From Microvirga solisilvae (GTDB lineage Bacteria > Pseudomonadota > Alphaproteobacteria > Rhizobiales > Beijerinckiaceae): DNA of 64,000 nucleotides. The stretch spans positions 1-64,000 of the forward strand of contig NZ_JAKUCN010000004.1 in assembly GCF_022808595.1 (NCBI RefSeq). Reading direction: 5' to 3'. Numbering within the stretch: position 1 is the first letter of the stretch; each line of letters opens with the position of its first letter. The notes beneath the pieces are model-generated. The model ran no database searches. It was not told the origin of the DNA and saw nothing but the letters and a program-made list of their open reading frames with translations. This document shows positions 32,860 through 43,045 of this stretch, piece by piece. The position numbers were made by a program, and so were the translations under genes.

Positions 32860-32958
32860 GCCAGTCGTCTCCTGTCTCGGCCATCCCGATCCGAGAAGCG
32901 CTGCGCTTGAGATCATCGGGATCACCGGCCTTATGCCGATGATAACGCGCTCAATGCA

Positions 32959-35037
32959 TCACGCCCGCCGCCGGCCCTCTGTCAGCCAAGCCGCGAGCGT
33001 TGCGCCGATCAGCAGCGCGAGGCCGATGAAGCCCAGCGCCAGCGGGAAGACGGAAACGCCGCGCACGATGGCGCTGTCGCTGGGCTTGAGGCCGATCCAG
33101 TCGCTGCCTGCCAGGCGCGAGCCCGAATGCACGGCGAGAATACGGGGGATGGTGATGTTCTGATCGCCCATTGTCGCCACGCGCCGCACGGAGCCGCCGG
33201 TCGCCTCGGCGATGGGCGCGAGCGCTTCCGTATTGCTGAACACATCCATCAATTCGCGCGGATTGGCAGGGCCGATGCTGACAAATGCGATGAGCTCGCC
33301 CGAGCGCACCGTGTGAAGCCCCAGCTCCTTGCCCTCGACTTCCGCTGTGAACAGGCCGGGTCGGCTCTCCGACAATGCGATGCTGGTCTCGGCGCCGCTC
33401 GGCGCGATGAGAGTCGCGGCTTCAGCCGTGTCTTCCATCGTCTGCCGTTCGATGCGGATGTTGCGGCCGCTGGCGGAGGCGCGCAGGGCTTCCTCTTCGA
33501 GCGCGGGTTCCTTCATCAGCCAATGAGCGAGACGGCGCAGCAGGTCGAGATGCGGACCGCCATCCTGATAGCCGCGCGCCCAGAGCCAGGCGTGATCGGA
33601 GAGAAGCAGCGCAACGCGTCCCTTCTCCTCGCGACGCAGCACGAGAAGCGGCAGATCGTTCGCACCCGACATGAGCGTCGAGCCCGATTGCACATCCGAG
33701 CCGATGATGCGCAGCCACTCGCCCCATGAGGGCGGCGATGTCTCTGAGCCGGGAAGCTCGCGCGTCACCGGATGGCGATTGCCGGTCTCGGTGATGCTTG
33801 CCTTGTAGGGCTGCTCCACGACGCGGCCGTTGGGAACGCCGGGAATGACAGGCGCGAGACGTGTCTGTGCGAGGCTGCCGTAACTTGCGAATTCAGGACC
33901 CGCCGCCACGAGGATCGCACCGCCCTCGCGCACATAGCGCACGATGTTCTCGAAATAGCCGGAGGGCAGGATGCTCTGGTTCGCGTAGCGATCGAAGATG
34001 ATGAGATCGAAATCCTTGATCTTCTGCTGGAACAGCTCGCGCGTCGGGAAGGCGATGAGCGACAATTCGTTGATCGGCGTGCCGTCCAGTTTTTCCGGCG
34101 GGCGCAGGATGGTGAAGTGAACGAGATCCACATTGGCATCGGACTTGAGCAGGTTGCGCCATGTGCGCTCGCCCGCATGAGGCTCGCCGGAGACGAGCAG
34201 CACGCGCAGTTTCTCGCGAATGCCCTCGATGGGAACGACGGCGCGGTTGTTGGCCTGCGTCAGCTCGTTGGGAAGGCCGTCGACCTCCAGCTCGACCACA
34301 TTCGTGCCGCCATGTTCGATCAGCACCTGAAGGGAGAAGGGCGTGTCGGCGCGCACCGTCTGGCGGGAGAGAACCTGACCATCGCGACGTAAGGTGACGA
34401 GCGCGGAGCCGGTGCCGCCGCGCTCCATCACCTGCGCGCGGATCGTCTGCTCCTTGCCGACGATGCCGAAGCGCGGCGCCTCAAGCAGCTTGATCTGCCG
34501 GTCACGTTCGTCGGGGCGTCCCGTGATGAGAGCATGCAGCGGCGCGCGGAAGCCGAGCGCTTCGGCGGAGGGCGGAATGTCGTGCACCACGCCGTCGGTG
34601 ATGAAGATCACACCTGCCAGACGATCCGGCGGAACATCGGCGAGGCCATTGGAGAGCGCCGCGAACAAACGTGTGCCGTCATCGCCGCTGCCGTCATCGG
34701 CTTCGATATAGCGCGGCTCCACGTCAGTGAGCGCGCCGAAACGCCGTTCGAGTTCAGTCCTCACCCGGTCGGTCATGGCCGTGCGGTCGCCGAGCGTCTG
34801 CGATGTGGATCGGTCGGTAACCACCGCTACGATATCCTTCACCTTCTCGCGCTCTTCCTGAACGAGTGACGGATTGGCCAGAGCAAGAAGCACCAAGGCG
34901 AGAGCGACGGCGCGAAGGATCGCGATGGGGCCGCGCGACATCAGCGCGAGGAGCGCCAGCAAAGCGGCGACAGCGCCGACAGCCCAGAGGGCATAGATGG
35001 GAATGAGCGGGGAGAAGCTGAGCGAAAGAACGGACAT
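32959..35037 (-). CDS. Large membrane protein with VWA-like and glutamine-amidotransferase-like domains
   Basis: Protein of 692 residues. Two N-terminal membrane spans (about 12-58) are followed by a VWA-like region with an intact metal-site pattern DRSTS (Asp75, Ser77, Ser79), a middle part resembling the class I glutamine-amidotransferase-like fold (LRVLLVSGEPHAGERTW near 281, then DLIIFDRY and REGGAILVAAGP), and a C-terminal membrane span (about 660-683). It is the last gene of the MoxR/DUF58/DUF4159 cluster, 4 bases after the DUF4159 gene. Function unknown; probably a membrane partner worked on by the MoxR ATPase. Confidence 0.75.
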   Translation of the reverse strand: MSVLSLSFSPLIPIYALWAVGAVAALLALLALMSRGPIAILRAVALALVLLALANPSLVQEEREKVKDIVAVVTDRSTSQTLGDRTAMTDRVRTELERRFGALTDVEPRYIEADDGSGDDGTRLFAALSNGLADVPPDRLAGVIFITDGVVHDIPPSAEALGFRAPLHALITGRPDERDRQIKLLEAPRFGIVGKEQTIRAQVMERGGTGSALVTLRRDGQVLSRQTVRADTPFSLQVLIEHGGTNVVELEVDGLPNELTQANNRAVVPIEGIREKLRVLLVSGEPHAGERTWRNLLKSDANVDLVHFTILRPPEKLDGTPINELSLIAFPTRELFQQKIKDFDLIIFDRYANQSILPSGYFENIVRYVREGGAILVAAGPEFASYGSLAQTRLAPVIPGVPNGRVVEQPYKASITETGNRHPVTRELPGSETSPPSWGEWLRIIGSDVQSGSTLMSGANDLPLLVLRREEKGRVALLLSDHAWLWARGYQDGGPHLDLLRRLAHWLMKEPALEEEALRASASGRNIRIERQTMEDTAEAATLIAPSGAETSIALSESRPGLFTAEVEGKELGLHTVRSGELIAFVSIGPANPRELMDVFSNTEALAPIAEATGGSVRRVATMGDQNITIPRILAVHSGSRLAGSDWIGLKPSDSAIVRGVSVFPLALGFIGLALLIGATLAAWLTEGRRRA

Positions 35038-35041
35038 TAGC

Positions 35042-37846
35042 TTATTGCCCCAATCGCTCGAGCAGAGCAGGCACGTGCACCTGATCGGCCTTGTAGTTTC
35101 CGGTGAGCGAATACATCACGATGTTGATGCCGCTGCGATAGGCCATCTCGCGTTGACGCGGATCGCTGCCGACGACGGGGAAGAGATATTCTCCACGCGT
35201 GCCGGTGGCCCATGCGGCGGCGAGATCGTTCGATGTGATGATGATCGGCGAGACGCTGTCGCCGGAGCGGGCGGGACGGTTCTCCTCGCCTTCCGGTACG
35301 GGCGGCAGGGCCTCGACCCAGGTCTGGCCTGTGGCGTAGCGGCCGGGGAAGTTTTCGAGAATGTAGAACGTCTTCGTTAGCACGTGATCCGTGGGCACGG
35401 GCTCGAGTTCCGGAATGTCGAGAGTCGCCAGCATGCGGCGCAGATACTGACCTTCCGCGCTCACCGCGCCGTCGGGGCGGTTGTTGAAGGCATCGCGCGT
35501 GTCGAAGATCACCGTGCCGCCGCCCTTCATGAAGGCATCGAGCTTGCGGATCGCCGCTTCCGAGGGAATGGGACGCGAGGGGACGATGGGCCAGTAGATC
35601 AGCGGATAGAAAGCAACCTCATCCCGCGAGAGATCGATGCCGATGGGATCGCCGGGCGTGAGCGCGGTGCGTTGGGAGAGAACATCCGTCAATCCGGCAA
35701 GCCCGGCCTTGCTCGCCTCGTCCACGCCCGCATCGCCGGTGATCACATAAGCCAGTCGTGTCACGAGCGCGGGGCTCGCATTCTCGTCCATGCGGCGTGG
35801 GATCAGCTCCTGAGCCCTCACGTCGAAGGCGGATGTGAAGAACATCATCGCAGCCAGAAGCACGGAGGCGGCTGCGCCCATCTTCCGGATGCGCCCCGAG
35901 AGATTGGAGACATGTCCGCCGAGCCACAGGGAGGCGAGCGTGTCCGCGAGAAGAAGGATGAGAGCGATCATGAAAAGAGGCATGCGCAGATCGACGGTTT
36001 GCGCACCCGCAAGCGGCGCGATGCGCGCATTGAGCGGGGCGATGTTGAGCGGCGCGAGCTTGTCGCCCGCAAGAAGCGCGTTCACCGCGAGGCTCGAATC
36101 CACGGGGCCGTAGAAGCCCGGCGGATGCTCAGCTGTGGCGCGTTCGCTGTAATTGCGCGCGACGGCGCGGGCATTGGCGGGCGGTGTCGTGAGCACGCCG
36201 TAGCCGTCGAGGGTGAGGCGCGGAGCGACGGTTTCGATCTCCGTGTTGCGCGCTTCCGCATTCACGTCGTTTGGCGCACCGGCCAGAGCCGTGATCCGGC
36301 GCAGCATGTCCACGAAGAGGCCCGAGAGCGGCAGGTTCGACCACGTTGTGTCCGCCGTCACATGGAAGAGAACGACCAGGCCGTCGCCGCGCTTGTCCGC
36401 TGTCACGATCGGCGTGCCATCAGCCAGCGAGGCCCAGGTGCGCGAAGGCAGATCGCCGTCGGGTTCTGCCAGAATCTGGCGGCGGATGCCGATCTCCTCC
36501 GGCACGTTCAGGCCGAAGAAGGGGCTCTCGCGGGTAAACGGCGCGAAGGTCTTCGGCGTGTCCCATGAGAGCGATCCGCCGAGGCTGCGTCCACCGCGAC
36601 GCAGGCGCACGGGCACGAGCTCGTCGTTGCCTGCGGCAAGGCGCGAGCCGGCGAAGCGCAGCAGCAATCCGCCCTGCTCGACGAAGGCGGTGACCTTGCC
36701 GAGCGTCTCGCGGTCGAGGCCGCCCACATCGGCGAGCACGAGAATGGAGACCTGCTCGTCGATGAGCTGGTTCACCGCATCGGCCACGCCGCCGCGTCCG
36801 TTTCGAATTTCCGAATAGGGCGAGAGCGCGCGTTCGATGTAGTAGAGTGGCGAGAGAAGCGGCTGCGTCTGGTCGGCGGTGCCGCCGAAGACGAGGCCGA
36901 CGCGCCGACGCTTGCTGCTCTCGTCGACGAGGTTCACAGCTCCGGCGGAACCTTCGCCGAGAATCTCGATGCGCGCGATGGAATTGCGGATCTCGGTGGG
37001 CAGGTCGAATGAAACGCTCGTCTCCGTTGCGCTCGCATCGAAGCTGAAGCGCATGTCGGCGAGCGGCAGGTTCTTGAGGTCCGTTGCGCGCAGCGTTCCG
37101 GAATCGCGGCCGTTGGGCTCGGGCCTGATGACACGGGCAGTCAGGCGACCGCCCGCATTCTCGACGCCTGCGACGGCAAGCGTGGAGGCCCGCTCGGATT
37201 TGAGCACCGTGATCCGTCGACCATCCGCCATTTGCGCCAAGCCGTCGATGAAAGCCTGCCCATCAACGCCCGCGACCCCATCGCTGATCCAAACGATGTT
37301 GGCATCCGGCGTGCTTTCCATGAAGCCACGGATGGAGGGAAGATGCGCGCCGCGATCCTGTAGATAGGGCTGGGGCTTCAAGGAGCGCAGCCGTTCCATG
37401 GCCGCAGCCGGGTTGGAAAGCTCGAGCGCCGCCGGCTGTTCCGCCGTCGCGACGAGAGCAACCGTGCGTCCGTCGCGGCCAGCCGCCTCGATGCGTTCGG
37501 ACGCGAGGTTCATGCGGTCGCGCCAGTCATGCGCTGCGGCCAAGCCGTTGTCCACGACCACGAGAAGCGGTGCGCGGCTGCCGTCTTCTGCCAGCGGATT
37601 CCAGATTGGCCCTGCTGCTGCAAGGATGAGGAAGGCTGCCAGCAGCAGACGCATGAGCAGGAGCCACCAGGGCGTGCGCGCAGGCGTCTCTTCCTCGGGC
37701 CGCAGATCGGCGAGAATCTTGAGCGGCGGGAAATCCACGCGCTTGGGCTGCGGCGGCGTGATGCGCAACAGCAGCCAGATCGCGGGGAGCGCCGCGAGCG
37801 CCGTGAGCACGAGCGGAACGGTGAAGGTGAGGGGAAGGCCGAACAT
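35042..37846 (-). CDS. DUF4159 protein with BatA-like N-terminus
   Basis: Protein of 934 residues. The N-terminal BatA-type part has two membrane spans (about 8-28 and 60-80) around PPLKIL. A VWA-like region with a degenerate metal site (VVVDNGLAAA, Asp99 but Gly/Ala instead of the two serines) follows, then an amidotransferase-like middle, further spans near 650-710 and a C-terminal DUF4159 domain from about 720 (LAYVITGDAGVDEASKAGL, GGGTVIFDTRD, YDLTG-like end MYSLTGNYKADQVH). Function unknown. It sits between the DUF58 gene (3 bases) and the 692-residue membrane protein gene. Confidence 0.82.
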   Translation of the reverse strand: MFGLPLTFTVPLVLTALAALPAIWLLLRITPPQPKRVDFPPLKILADLRPEEETPARTPWWLLLMRLLLAAFLILAAAGPIWNPLAEDGSRAPLLVVVDNGLAAAHDWRDRMNLASERIEAAGRDGRTVALVATAEQPAALELSNPAAAMERLRSLKPQPYLQDRGAHLPSIRGFMESTPDANIVWISDGVAGVDGQAFIDGLAQMADGRRITVLKSERASTLAVAGVENAGGRLTARVIRPEPNGRDSGTLRATDLKNLPLADMRFSFDASATETSVSFDLPTEIRNSIARIEILGEGSAGAVNLVDESSKRRRVGLVFGGTADQTQPLLSPLYYIERALSPYSEIRNGRGGVADAVNQLIDEQVSILVLADVGGLDRETLGKVTAFVEQGGLLLRFAGSRLAAGNDELVPVRLRRGGRSLGGSLSWDTPKTFAPFTRESPFFGLNVPEEIGIRRQILAEPDGDLPSRTWASLADGTPIVTADKRGDGLVVLFHVTADTTWSNLPLSGLFVDMLRRITALAGAPNDVNAEARNTEIETVAPRLTLDGYGVLTTPPANARAVARNYSERATAEHPPGFYGPVDSSLAVNALLAGDKLAPLNIAPLNARIAPLAGAQTVDLRMPLFMIALILLLADTLASLWLGGHVSNLSGRIRKMGAAASVLLAAMMFFTSAFDVRAQELIPRRMDENASPALVTRLAYVITGDAGVDEASKAGLAGLTDVLSQRTALTPGDPIGIDLSRDEVAFYPLIYWPIVPSRPIPSEAAIRKLDAFMKGGGTVIFDTRDAFNNRPDGAVSAEGQYLRRMLATLDIPELEPVPTDHVLTKTFYILENFPGRYATGQTWVEALPPVPEGEENRPARSGDSVSPIIITSNDLAAAWATGTRGEYLFPVVGSDPRQREMAYRSGINIVMYSLTGNYKADQVHVPALLERLGQ

Positions 37847-37849
37847 AAT

Positions 37850-38776
37850 CTAGCGCCCTCCCATGACGGTGCCGCGCGCAGTCGAAACCAGCGTCATGAG
37901 ACGCAAAGCCGCTTCGCTCGCCGGGCGGTCGGTGCGGTGGATGGTGAGCGTCCAGCCGCGCCGGCGCGTGACTTCCAAGAGCTTGGCCCGGTGCTGTTCG
38001 ATGCGCTCGCGATAGACGCGGCCCCAGGCCTCCGCGTCGCCGATGCGCAGCGAGAGTCCATCTTCCAGATCGTGCAAAACGGCCTGGCCCTGGAACGGAA
38101 ACGTCTCTTCCACCGGATCGACGATCATCACGAGATGTCCCCGCGCTCCGCGTGACGAGATGCCTTCCACCATGGCGGCGATGTCGCGCGCAGGCGAGAG
38201 GAAGTCGCTGATCAGGATCGCCTCGTGCTGAGGTGCGATGGGTGCGGAAGGCGGCAGGTCTTCTTCCAGGGAGAAGCGGTCCGCCACCAGGGTCTGCGCC
38301 ATGGTCTCGGCGATGCGCCGCGTGGCGCGCGGAGCCATGAGCCCCAGCATGCCGACCTTCTCGCCCGCTTCCACGAAACAGCTCGCGAGCGCGAAGCCCA
38401 GCACGATGGCGCGCTCGATCTTGGGAGCCTGCGCGAGATCCGACGCATAGCCCATGGAGGCGGAACGATCGATCCAGACCCAGAGCGTCTGCGCGGTTTC
38501 CCATTCCCGCTCGCGCACATAGAGGCGGTCGTCGCGGCCGGAGCGGCGCCAGTCGATGCGCTGCGCGGCCTCGCCCGCCACGAAGGGACGGAACTGCCAG
38601 AAGCTCTCGCCGATGCCCGCCCGCCTGCGGCCATGAAGGCCATGGGCGAGATTCGCGGCCACGCGCCGTGCTTCGAGCACGAGGCGCGGCATGCGGTGGG
38701 CGAGCGAGAGCGCGCTCTCGGTGACTTGGCGCCCCGGCGAGCGGGCGCTTTCGGGAAGGACCCGGACACGGGCCAT
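37850..38776 (-). CDS. DUF58 (VWA-like) protein
   Basis: Protein of 308 residues. The DUF58 signature GESFWQFRPFVAGEAAQRID (about 56-75) with DRLYVRERE is followed by a VWA metal site DRSASMGYAS (Asp103, Ser105, Ser107 intact). DUF58 proteins are standard partners of MoxR ATPases and are thought to present substrates for metal insertion or complex assembly. The MoxR gene lies 11 bases upstream and the DUF4159 gene follows after 3 bases, so the cluster is an operon. Confidence 0.87.
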   Translation of the reverse strand: MARVRVLPESARSPGRQVTESALSLAHRMPRLVLEARRVAANLAHGLHGRRRAGIGESFWQFRPFVAGEAAQRIDWRRSGRDDRLYVREREWETAQTLWVWIDRSASMGYASDLAQAPKIERAIVLGFALASCFVEAGEKVGMLGLMAPRATRRIAETMAQTLVADRFSLEEDLPPSAPIAPQHEAILISDFLSPARDIAAMVEGISSRGARGHLVMIVDPVEETFPFQGQAVLHDLEDGLSLRIGDAEAWGRVYRERIEQHRAKLLEVTRRRGWTLTIHRTDRPASEAALRLMTLVSTARGTVMGGR

Positions 38777-38787
38777 GGCCGCGATCC

Positions 38788-39804
<1,017 letters not shown>

Positions 39805-40002
39805 GAGGTCATTCTCCCTCTCGTTGCAATCGCCCCCAAACACCTAGTCTGCCTTCGTTTGCTATCGAGTGGCAAGGGTCGATGCGCCGCAGCGAAAGGA
39901 CCCGAGGGTGGACGTGGCGTCCGGGGACTCTATGCTGAGGAACTAGCCGATGGCAGCCCTTCGTCGATCCTCAACCTTCACAATCTTGTTCACGCTTGCG
40001 TC

Positions 40003-40605
40003 ATGACGGATTCCAATTCCTCACCTCCCGGCTCTGCCCTGGCCCGCCTCACGCAGGCCATCGGCTCCGATGCCAAGCGAAAGGGCCCCCCTCCGGTGGA
40101 GCGCTGGAACCCGCCCTATTGCGGCGAGATCGACATGCGCATCGCGGCGGACGGCTCTTGGCATTACATGGGCTCGCCCATCAGCCGGCCTGCCCTCGTG
40201 CGCCTGTTCTCCACGGTCCTTCGCAAGGACCCGGAGCGCTATGTGCTCGTCACCCCCGTGGAGCGGGTGGGGATCATCGTCGAGGATGCTCCGTTCCTGG
40301 CGGTCGAGATGGCGGTGGAAGGCGAGGGGGCAGAGCGGCAGATCGCCTTCCGCACCAATGTGGACGATCTCGTGCAGGTGGGGCCCGACCATCCTCTGCG
40401 GTTCGAGCAGGACGCTCATGGAGGCGTGAAGCCCTATGTGAAGGTACGCGGCGACCTGTGGGCCCTCGTCACCCGCGCTCTGGCGCTCGACCTGATCGCG
40501 CTCGCCGAGGAGCGGGAGGTCGAGGGGCAAAGCCTGTTCGGGATCGCTGTCGGGCAGGCTTTCTTCCCCATTGCGTCGGCCGCCGACCTGGAGAGCTTGG
40601 CATGA
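40003..40605 (+). CDS. DUF1285 domain-containing protein
   Basis: Protein of 200 residues with the DUF1285 pattern: PPVERWNPPYCGEIDMRIAA near residue 28, then DGSWHYMGSPISRPALVRLF and YVLVTPVERVGI, and VRGDLWALVTRALALDL near the end. Function unknown. Start at ATG 40003; the much longer open frame leftwards is antisense to moxR. It overlaps the CoA pyrophosphatase gene by 4 bases and opens a four-gene unit that ends with the CCA-adding enzyme. Confidence 0.87.
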   Translation: MTDSNSSPPGSALARLTQAIGSDAKRKGPPPVERWNPPYCGEIDMRIAADGSWHYMGSPISRPALVRLFSTVLRKDPERYVLVTPVERVGIIVEDAPFLAVEMAVEGEGAERQIAFRTNVDDLVQVGPDHPLRFEQDAHGGVKPYVKVRGDLWALVTRALALDLIALAEEREVEGQSLFGIAVGQAFFPIASAADLESLA

Positions 40606-41240
40606 GGGCCGCTTCCCTCGATGCGCAGGACTTCCTGGCGCTCGCCGCCGAGCGGCTGCGGCCCGAACCGCCGCATCTGGAGGATGCGCTTGCCAATCCG
40701 CGCGGCGACCACAGCCTCGACAACGTGCCCCTGGTCTATCCTCTCAATCCGAAACCCGCCGCCGTGCTGGTGCCGGTGGTGATGCGCGACGAGCCAACCC
40801 TGCTGCTCACCGAGCGTTCGGCCCACCTGCGCCAGCATTCGGGACAGATCGCCTTTCCGGGCGGGCGCGTCGATCCGGAGGACGACTCGATCCTGGCGGC
40901 CGCTTGCCGGGAAGCTCAGGAGGAGATCGGCCTCGACAGCCGTTTCATCTCGCCGCTAGGCTACCTCGATGCCTATCTCTCCACCACCAATTACCTCGTC
41001 GTTCCCGTCGTGGCGCGGGTTTCCGAATCCTACACGCTCGACATCAATCCCAACGAGGTGGCGGATGCTTTCGAGGTGCCATTGAGCTTTCTCATGAATC
41101 CCGAACGGCACGAGCTGCATTCACGGGAATGGAAGGGCAAGGTCAGGCGCTATTATGCAATGCCCTACGAGGAGCGCTATATCTGGGGGGTGACGGCGGG
41201 AATCATCCGCAATCTTTATGAAAGGCTCTATGCATCGTGA
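40602..41240 (+). CDS. CoA pyrophosphatase (Nudix)
   Basis: Protein of 212 residues. LTERSAHLRQHSGQIAFPGG leads into the Nudix box with REAQEEIGLD, as in the CoA-specific NudL/YeaB group, where the LLTxRSxxLRxHxGQxxFPGG stretch recognises CoA. It would cleave CoA to 4'-phosphopantetheine and 3',5'-ADP. It is coupled to DUF1285 upstream (ATGA) and to the DUF6111 gene downstream (GTGA overlap). Confidence 0.87.
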   Translation: MRAASLDAQDFLALAAERLRPEPPHLEDALANPRGDHSLDNVPLVYPLNPKPAAVLVPVVMRDEPTLLLTERSAHLRQHSGQIAFPGGRVDPEDDSILAAACREAQEEIGLDSRFISPLGYLDAYLSTTNYLVVPVVARVSESYTLDINPNEVADAFEVPLSFLMNPERHELHSREWKGKVRRYYAMPYEERYIWGVTAGIIRNLYERLYAS

Positions 41241-41494
41241 CGCGCGCGTTCCTGCAGGGATTGGTGTTGTTTCTCCTGCCTTTCGTTCTCTTCGGTCTGT
41301 ATCTGGTCGCCCGTCGCCGCAATGCGCTTGTCTGGTCGTCCTGGAGCGATCAATCGCTCTGGCTCGCCATCGCGGGGGTCGTTATGGTCATCGCTTCGCT
41401 CCTCGTCACGGGCCTCGTAACAGAGCGGCATAAAGGCGCCTTCGTGCCGACACATATGGAAAATGGACGCGTCGTTCCGGGACAGTTTCAGTGA
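41237..41494 (+). CDS. DUF6111 family small membrane protein
   Basis: Protein of 85 residues with two membrane spans (about 5-25 and 42-62) and a short conserved cytoplasmic tail (FVPTHMENGRVVPGQF). Start at GTG 41237, overlapping the upstream stop (GTGA). Function unknown; the family is known mainly from this gene order between CoA pyrophosphatase and the CCA-adding enzyme in Hyphomicrobiales. Confidence 0.8.
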   Translation: MTRAFLQGLVLFLLPFVLFGLYLVARRRNALVWSSWSDQSLWLAIAGVVMVIASLLVTGLVTERHKGAFVPTHMENGRVVPGQFQ

Positions 41495-42732
41495 GTGACA
41501 CTCTCGATCACAAGGCGCTCCAAGTGCTGCTCGAGCGCCCGGCTTTGCGCCGCCTGCTCGAGGCCTATAACGGCGCGGTCGAAGAGACGCGCATCGTCGG
41601 TGGCGCCGTGCGCAATGCGCTGATCGGCAAGCCGCTCTCCGATATCGACTGCACCACGACGATGCTGCCTGAGGCCATCATCGAGCGCGCCAAGAAATCC
41701 GGATTCAAGTTCGTGCCGACCGGCATCGATCACGGCACGATCACGGTGATCGTCGACGGCGAGCCCTTCGAGGTCACGACATTGCGTGAGGATGTGGAAA
41801 CGGACGGACGACATGCTGTTGTCCGTTTCGGACACGATTTCGAGCTCGATGCCAAGCGGCGTGATTTTACCATCAACGCTTTGTCGCTCGGTCTCGACGG
41901 CAAGCTCTATGACTACACCAACGGCGTCGCCGATCTCGCTGCGCGGCGCGTGCGCTTCATCGGTGAAGCACGCACTCGCATCCGCGAGGATTATTTGAGG
42001 ATTCTGCGTTTCTTCCGCTTCCATGCGGAATATGCGCGCGATGGTCTGGATAGAGAAGGCCTCGAAGCTTCAGGGCTTGAGCGCCAGGGCTTGGCGACGC
42101 TGTCGAAGGAACGGATCCGACAGGAGCTTTTGAAGCTTCTCGTGGCGCAAAGGGCGCAGGAGACGATCCGCACGATGGCCGAGCACGGCTTTCTCACATG
42201 GCTTCTGGCCGGTGCCGCAGAGTTCGGACGCTTCGCCCGCGTGGCTGATTTCGACCAGGGCAATCCTGTCTGGCGGTTGGCGGCGCTCGCCGTCATGGTC
42301 GAGCAGGATGCGGAGCGCCTGCGCGAGCATCTGCGCCTGTCCAACGACGAGCAGAAAAAACTTGCGGCTTATGCGCAATTGCTCGCCGTTCTGAAGACAT
42401 GGGCGTTGCCGTTCGATGGCAGCGCCATTCGGCGCCTCGTTGCCGAGCACGGCGTCGAGACATTGAATATCGTCTTGGCTGCGATCAGGGGAGAGCCTGC
42501 ACCTCACATTCTCGGCGATGCGTGGATCGCATTGGAGAACTATCGGAGCGGCGCGGAGAGCGTGCCGGTCTTTCCGCTGCGCGGCGCTGATCTCGTCGAG
42601 CGCGGCATTCCGAAGGGGCCGAAGGTCGGCGAGATTCTTAGTGCCGCTCGTCAGGCATGGCTCGCGGAAGGATGCCGGACGGATGAGGCTTACGCGAAGG
42701 ATTTGTTGAATAGGGTTCTGGCGCAGGCCTGA
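41491..42732 (+). CDS. cca: CCA tRNA nucleotidyltransferase
   Basis: Protein of 413 residues that adds or repairs the 3' CCA of tRNA. The class II nucleotidyltransferase head has GGAVRNALIG and the metal-binding LSDIDCTT (Asp-x-Asp), then RRDFTINALSLGLDG and the ATP/CTP-choosing arginine helix RVRFIGEARTRIREDYLRILR (partly quoted). The start is GTG 41491, overlapping the DUF6111 stop by 4 bases. Length is typical for alphaproteobacteria. It is the last gene of its operon; composite repeat C/B follows 8 bases after the stop. Confidence 0.9.
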   Translation: MSDTLDHKALQVLLERPALRRLLEAYNGAVEETRIVGGAVRNALIGKPLSDIDCTTTMLPEAIIERAKKSGFKFVPTGIDHGTITVIVDGEPFEVTTLREDVETDGRHAVVRFGHDFELDAKRRDFTINALSLGLDGKLYDYTNGVADLAARRVRFIGEARTRIREDYLRILRFFRFHAEYARDGLDREGLEASGLERQGLATLSKERIRQELLKLLVAQRAQETIRTMAEHGFLTWLLAGAAEFGRFARVADFDQGNPVWRLAALAVMVEQDAERLREHLRLSNDEQKKLAAYAQLLAVLKTWALPFDGSAIRRLVAEHGVETLNIVLAAIRGEPAPHILGDAWIALENYRSGAESVPVFPLRGADLVERGIPKGPKVGEILSAARQAWLAEGCRTDEAYAKDLLNRVLAQA

Positions 42733-42740
42733 CACTAGCC

Positions 42741-43033
42741 GTCATCCCGGGGCTGCGAAGCAGAACCCGGGATCGTTGTCAGAATGTGGCTCTGATTACC
42801 TCTCCCCTGATCTCGGATGTTTCCGAGATCAGTCTTTTGCTGGAGCAAGTCGGGAACACCCGACTTGCGGTGGGGAGAGGTCGAGCGGAGCGAGGGTGAG
42901 GGGGTGAGACCTCTCCGAAAAGGACAGTAACCCCTCACCCGGACCTGACGGTCCGACCTCTCCCTCAGGGAGAGGTATTCCAGCGCTTCATCCTGCTCGC
43001 GATCCCGGATCGGCTTCCGCCGTCCGGGATGAC
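42741..43033. repeat. Composite mosaic repeat C, copy 2, with repeat B and a 61-bp double hairpin inside
   Basis: Outer arms GTCATCCCGG (42741-42750) and CCGGGATGAC (43024-43033). Inside lies repeat B (42797-42977), nearly identical in sequence to the B of copy 1. B is interrupted at 42808-42868 by 61 bases made of two perfect palindromes: TGATCTCGG/CCGAGATCA and GCAAGTCGGG/CCCGACTTGC. The insert begins and ends exactly at palindrome ends. The whole element lies between the convergent cca and hemF genes. Confidence 0.8.
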
Positions 43034-43045
43034 GCTTGAGAGATT

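Larger units (their letters stand above)
32114..32958. other. Gene-poor, repeat-rich intergenic region
   Basis: About 845 bases. It holds repeat A (32156-32257), a stretch with no recognised feature (about 32260-32545), a candidate 24-residue peptide (32550-32624) and a composite repeat C containing repeat B (32630-32859). About 100 unexplained bases follow, up to the end of the next leftward gene. No tRNA-like fold was noticed. Confidence 0.7.

Noticed and set aside
35384-36568. Open frame of 394 codons on the plus strand over the DUF4159 gene
   Set aside because: Antisense shadow with Arg/Glu/His-biased composition; the minus strand has the long coherent DUF4159 gene.
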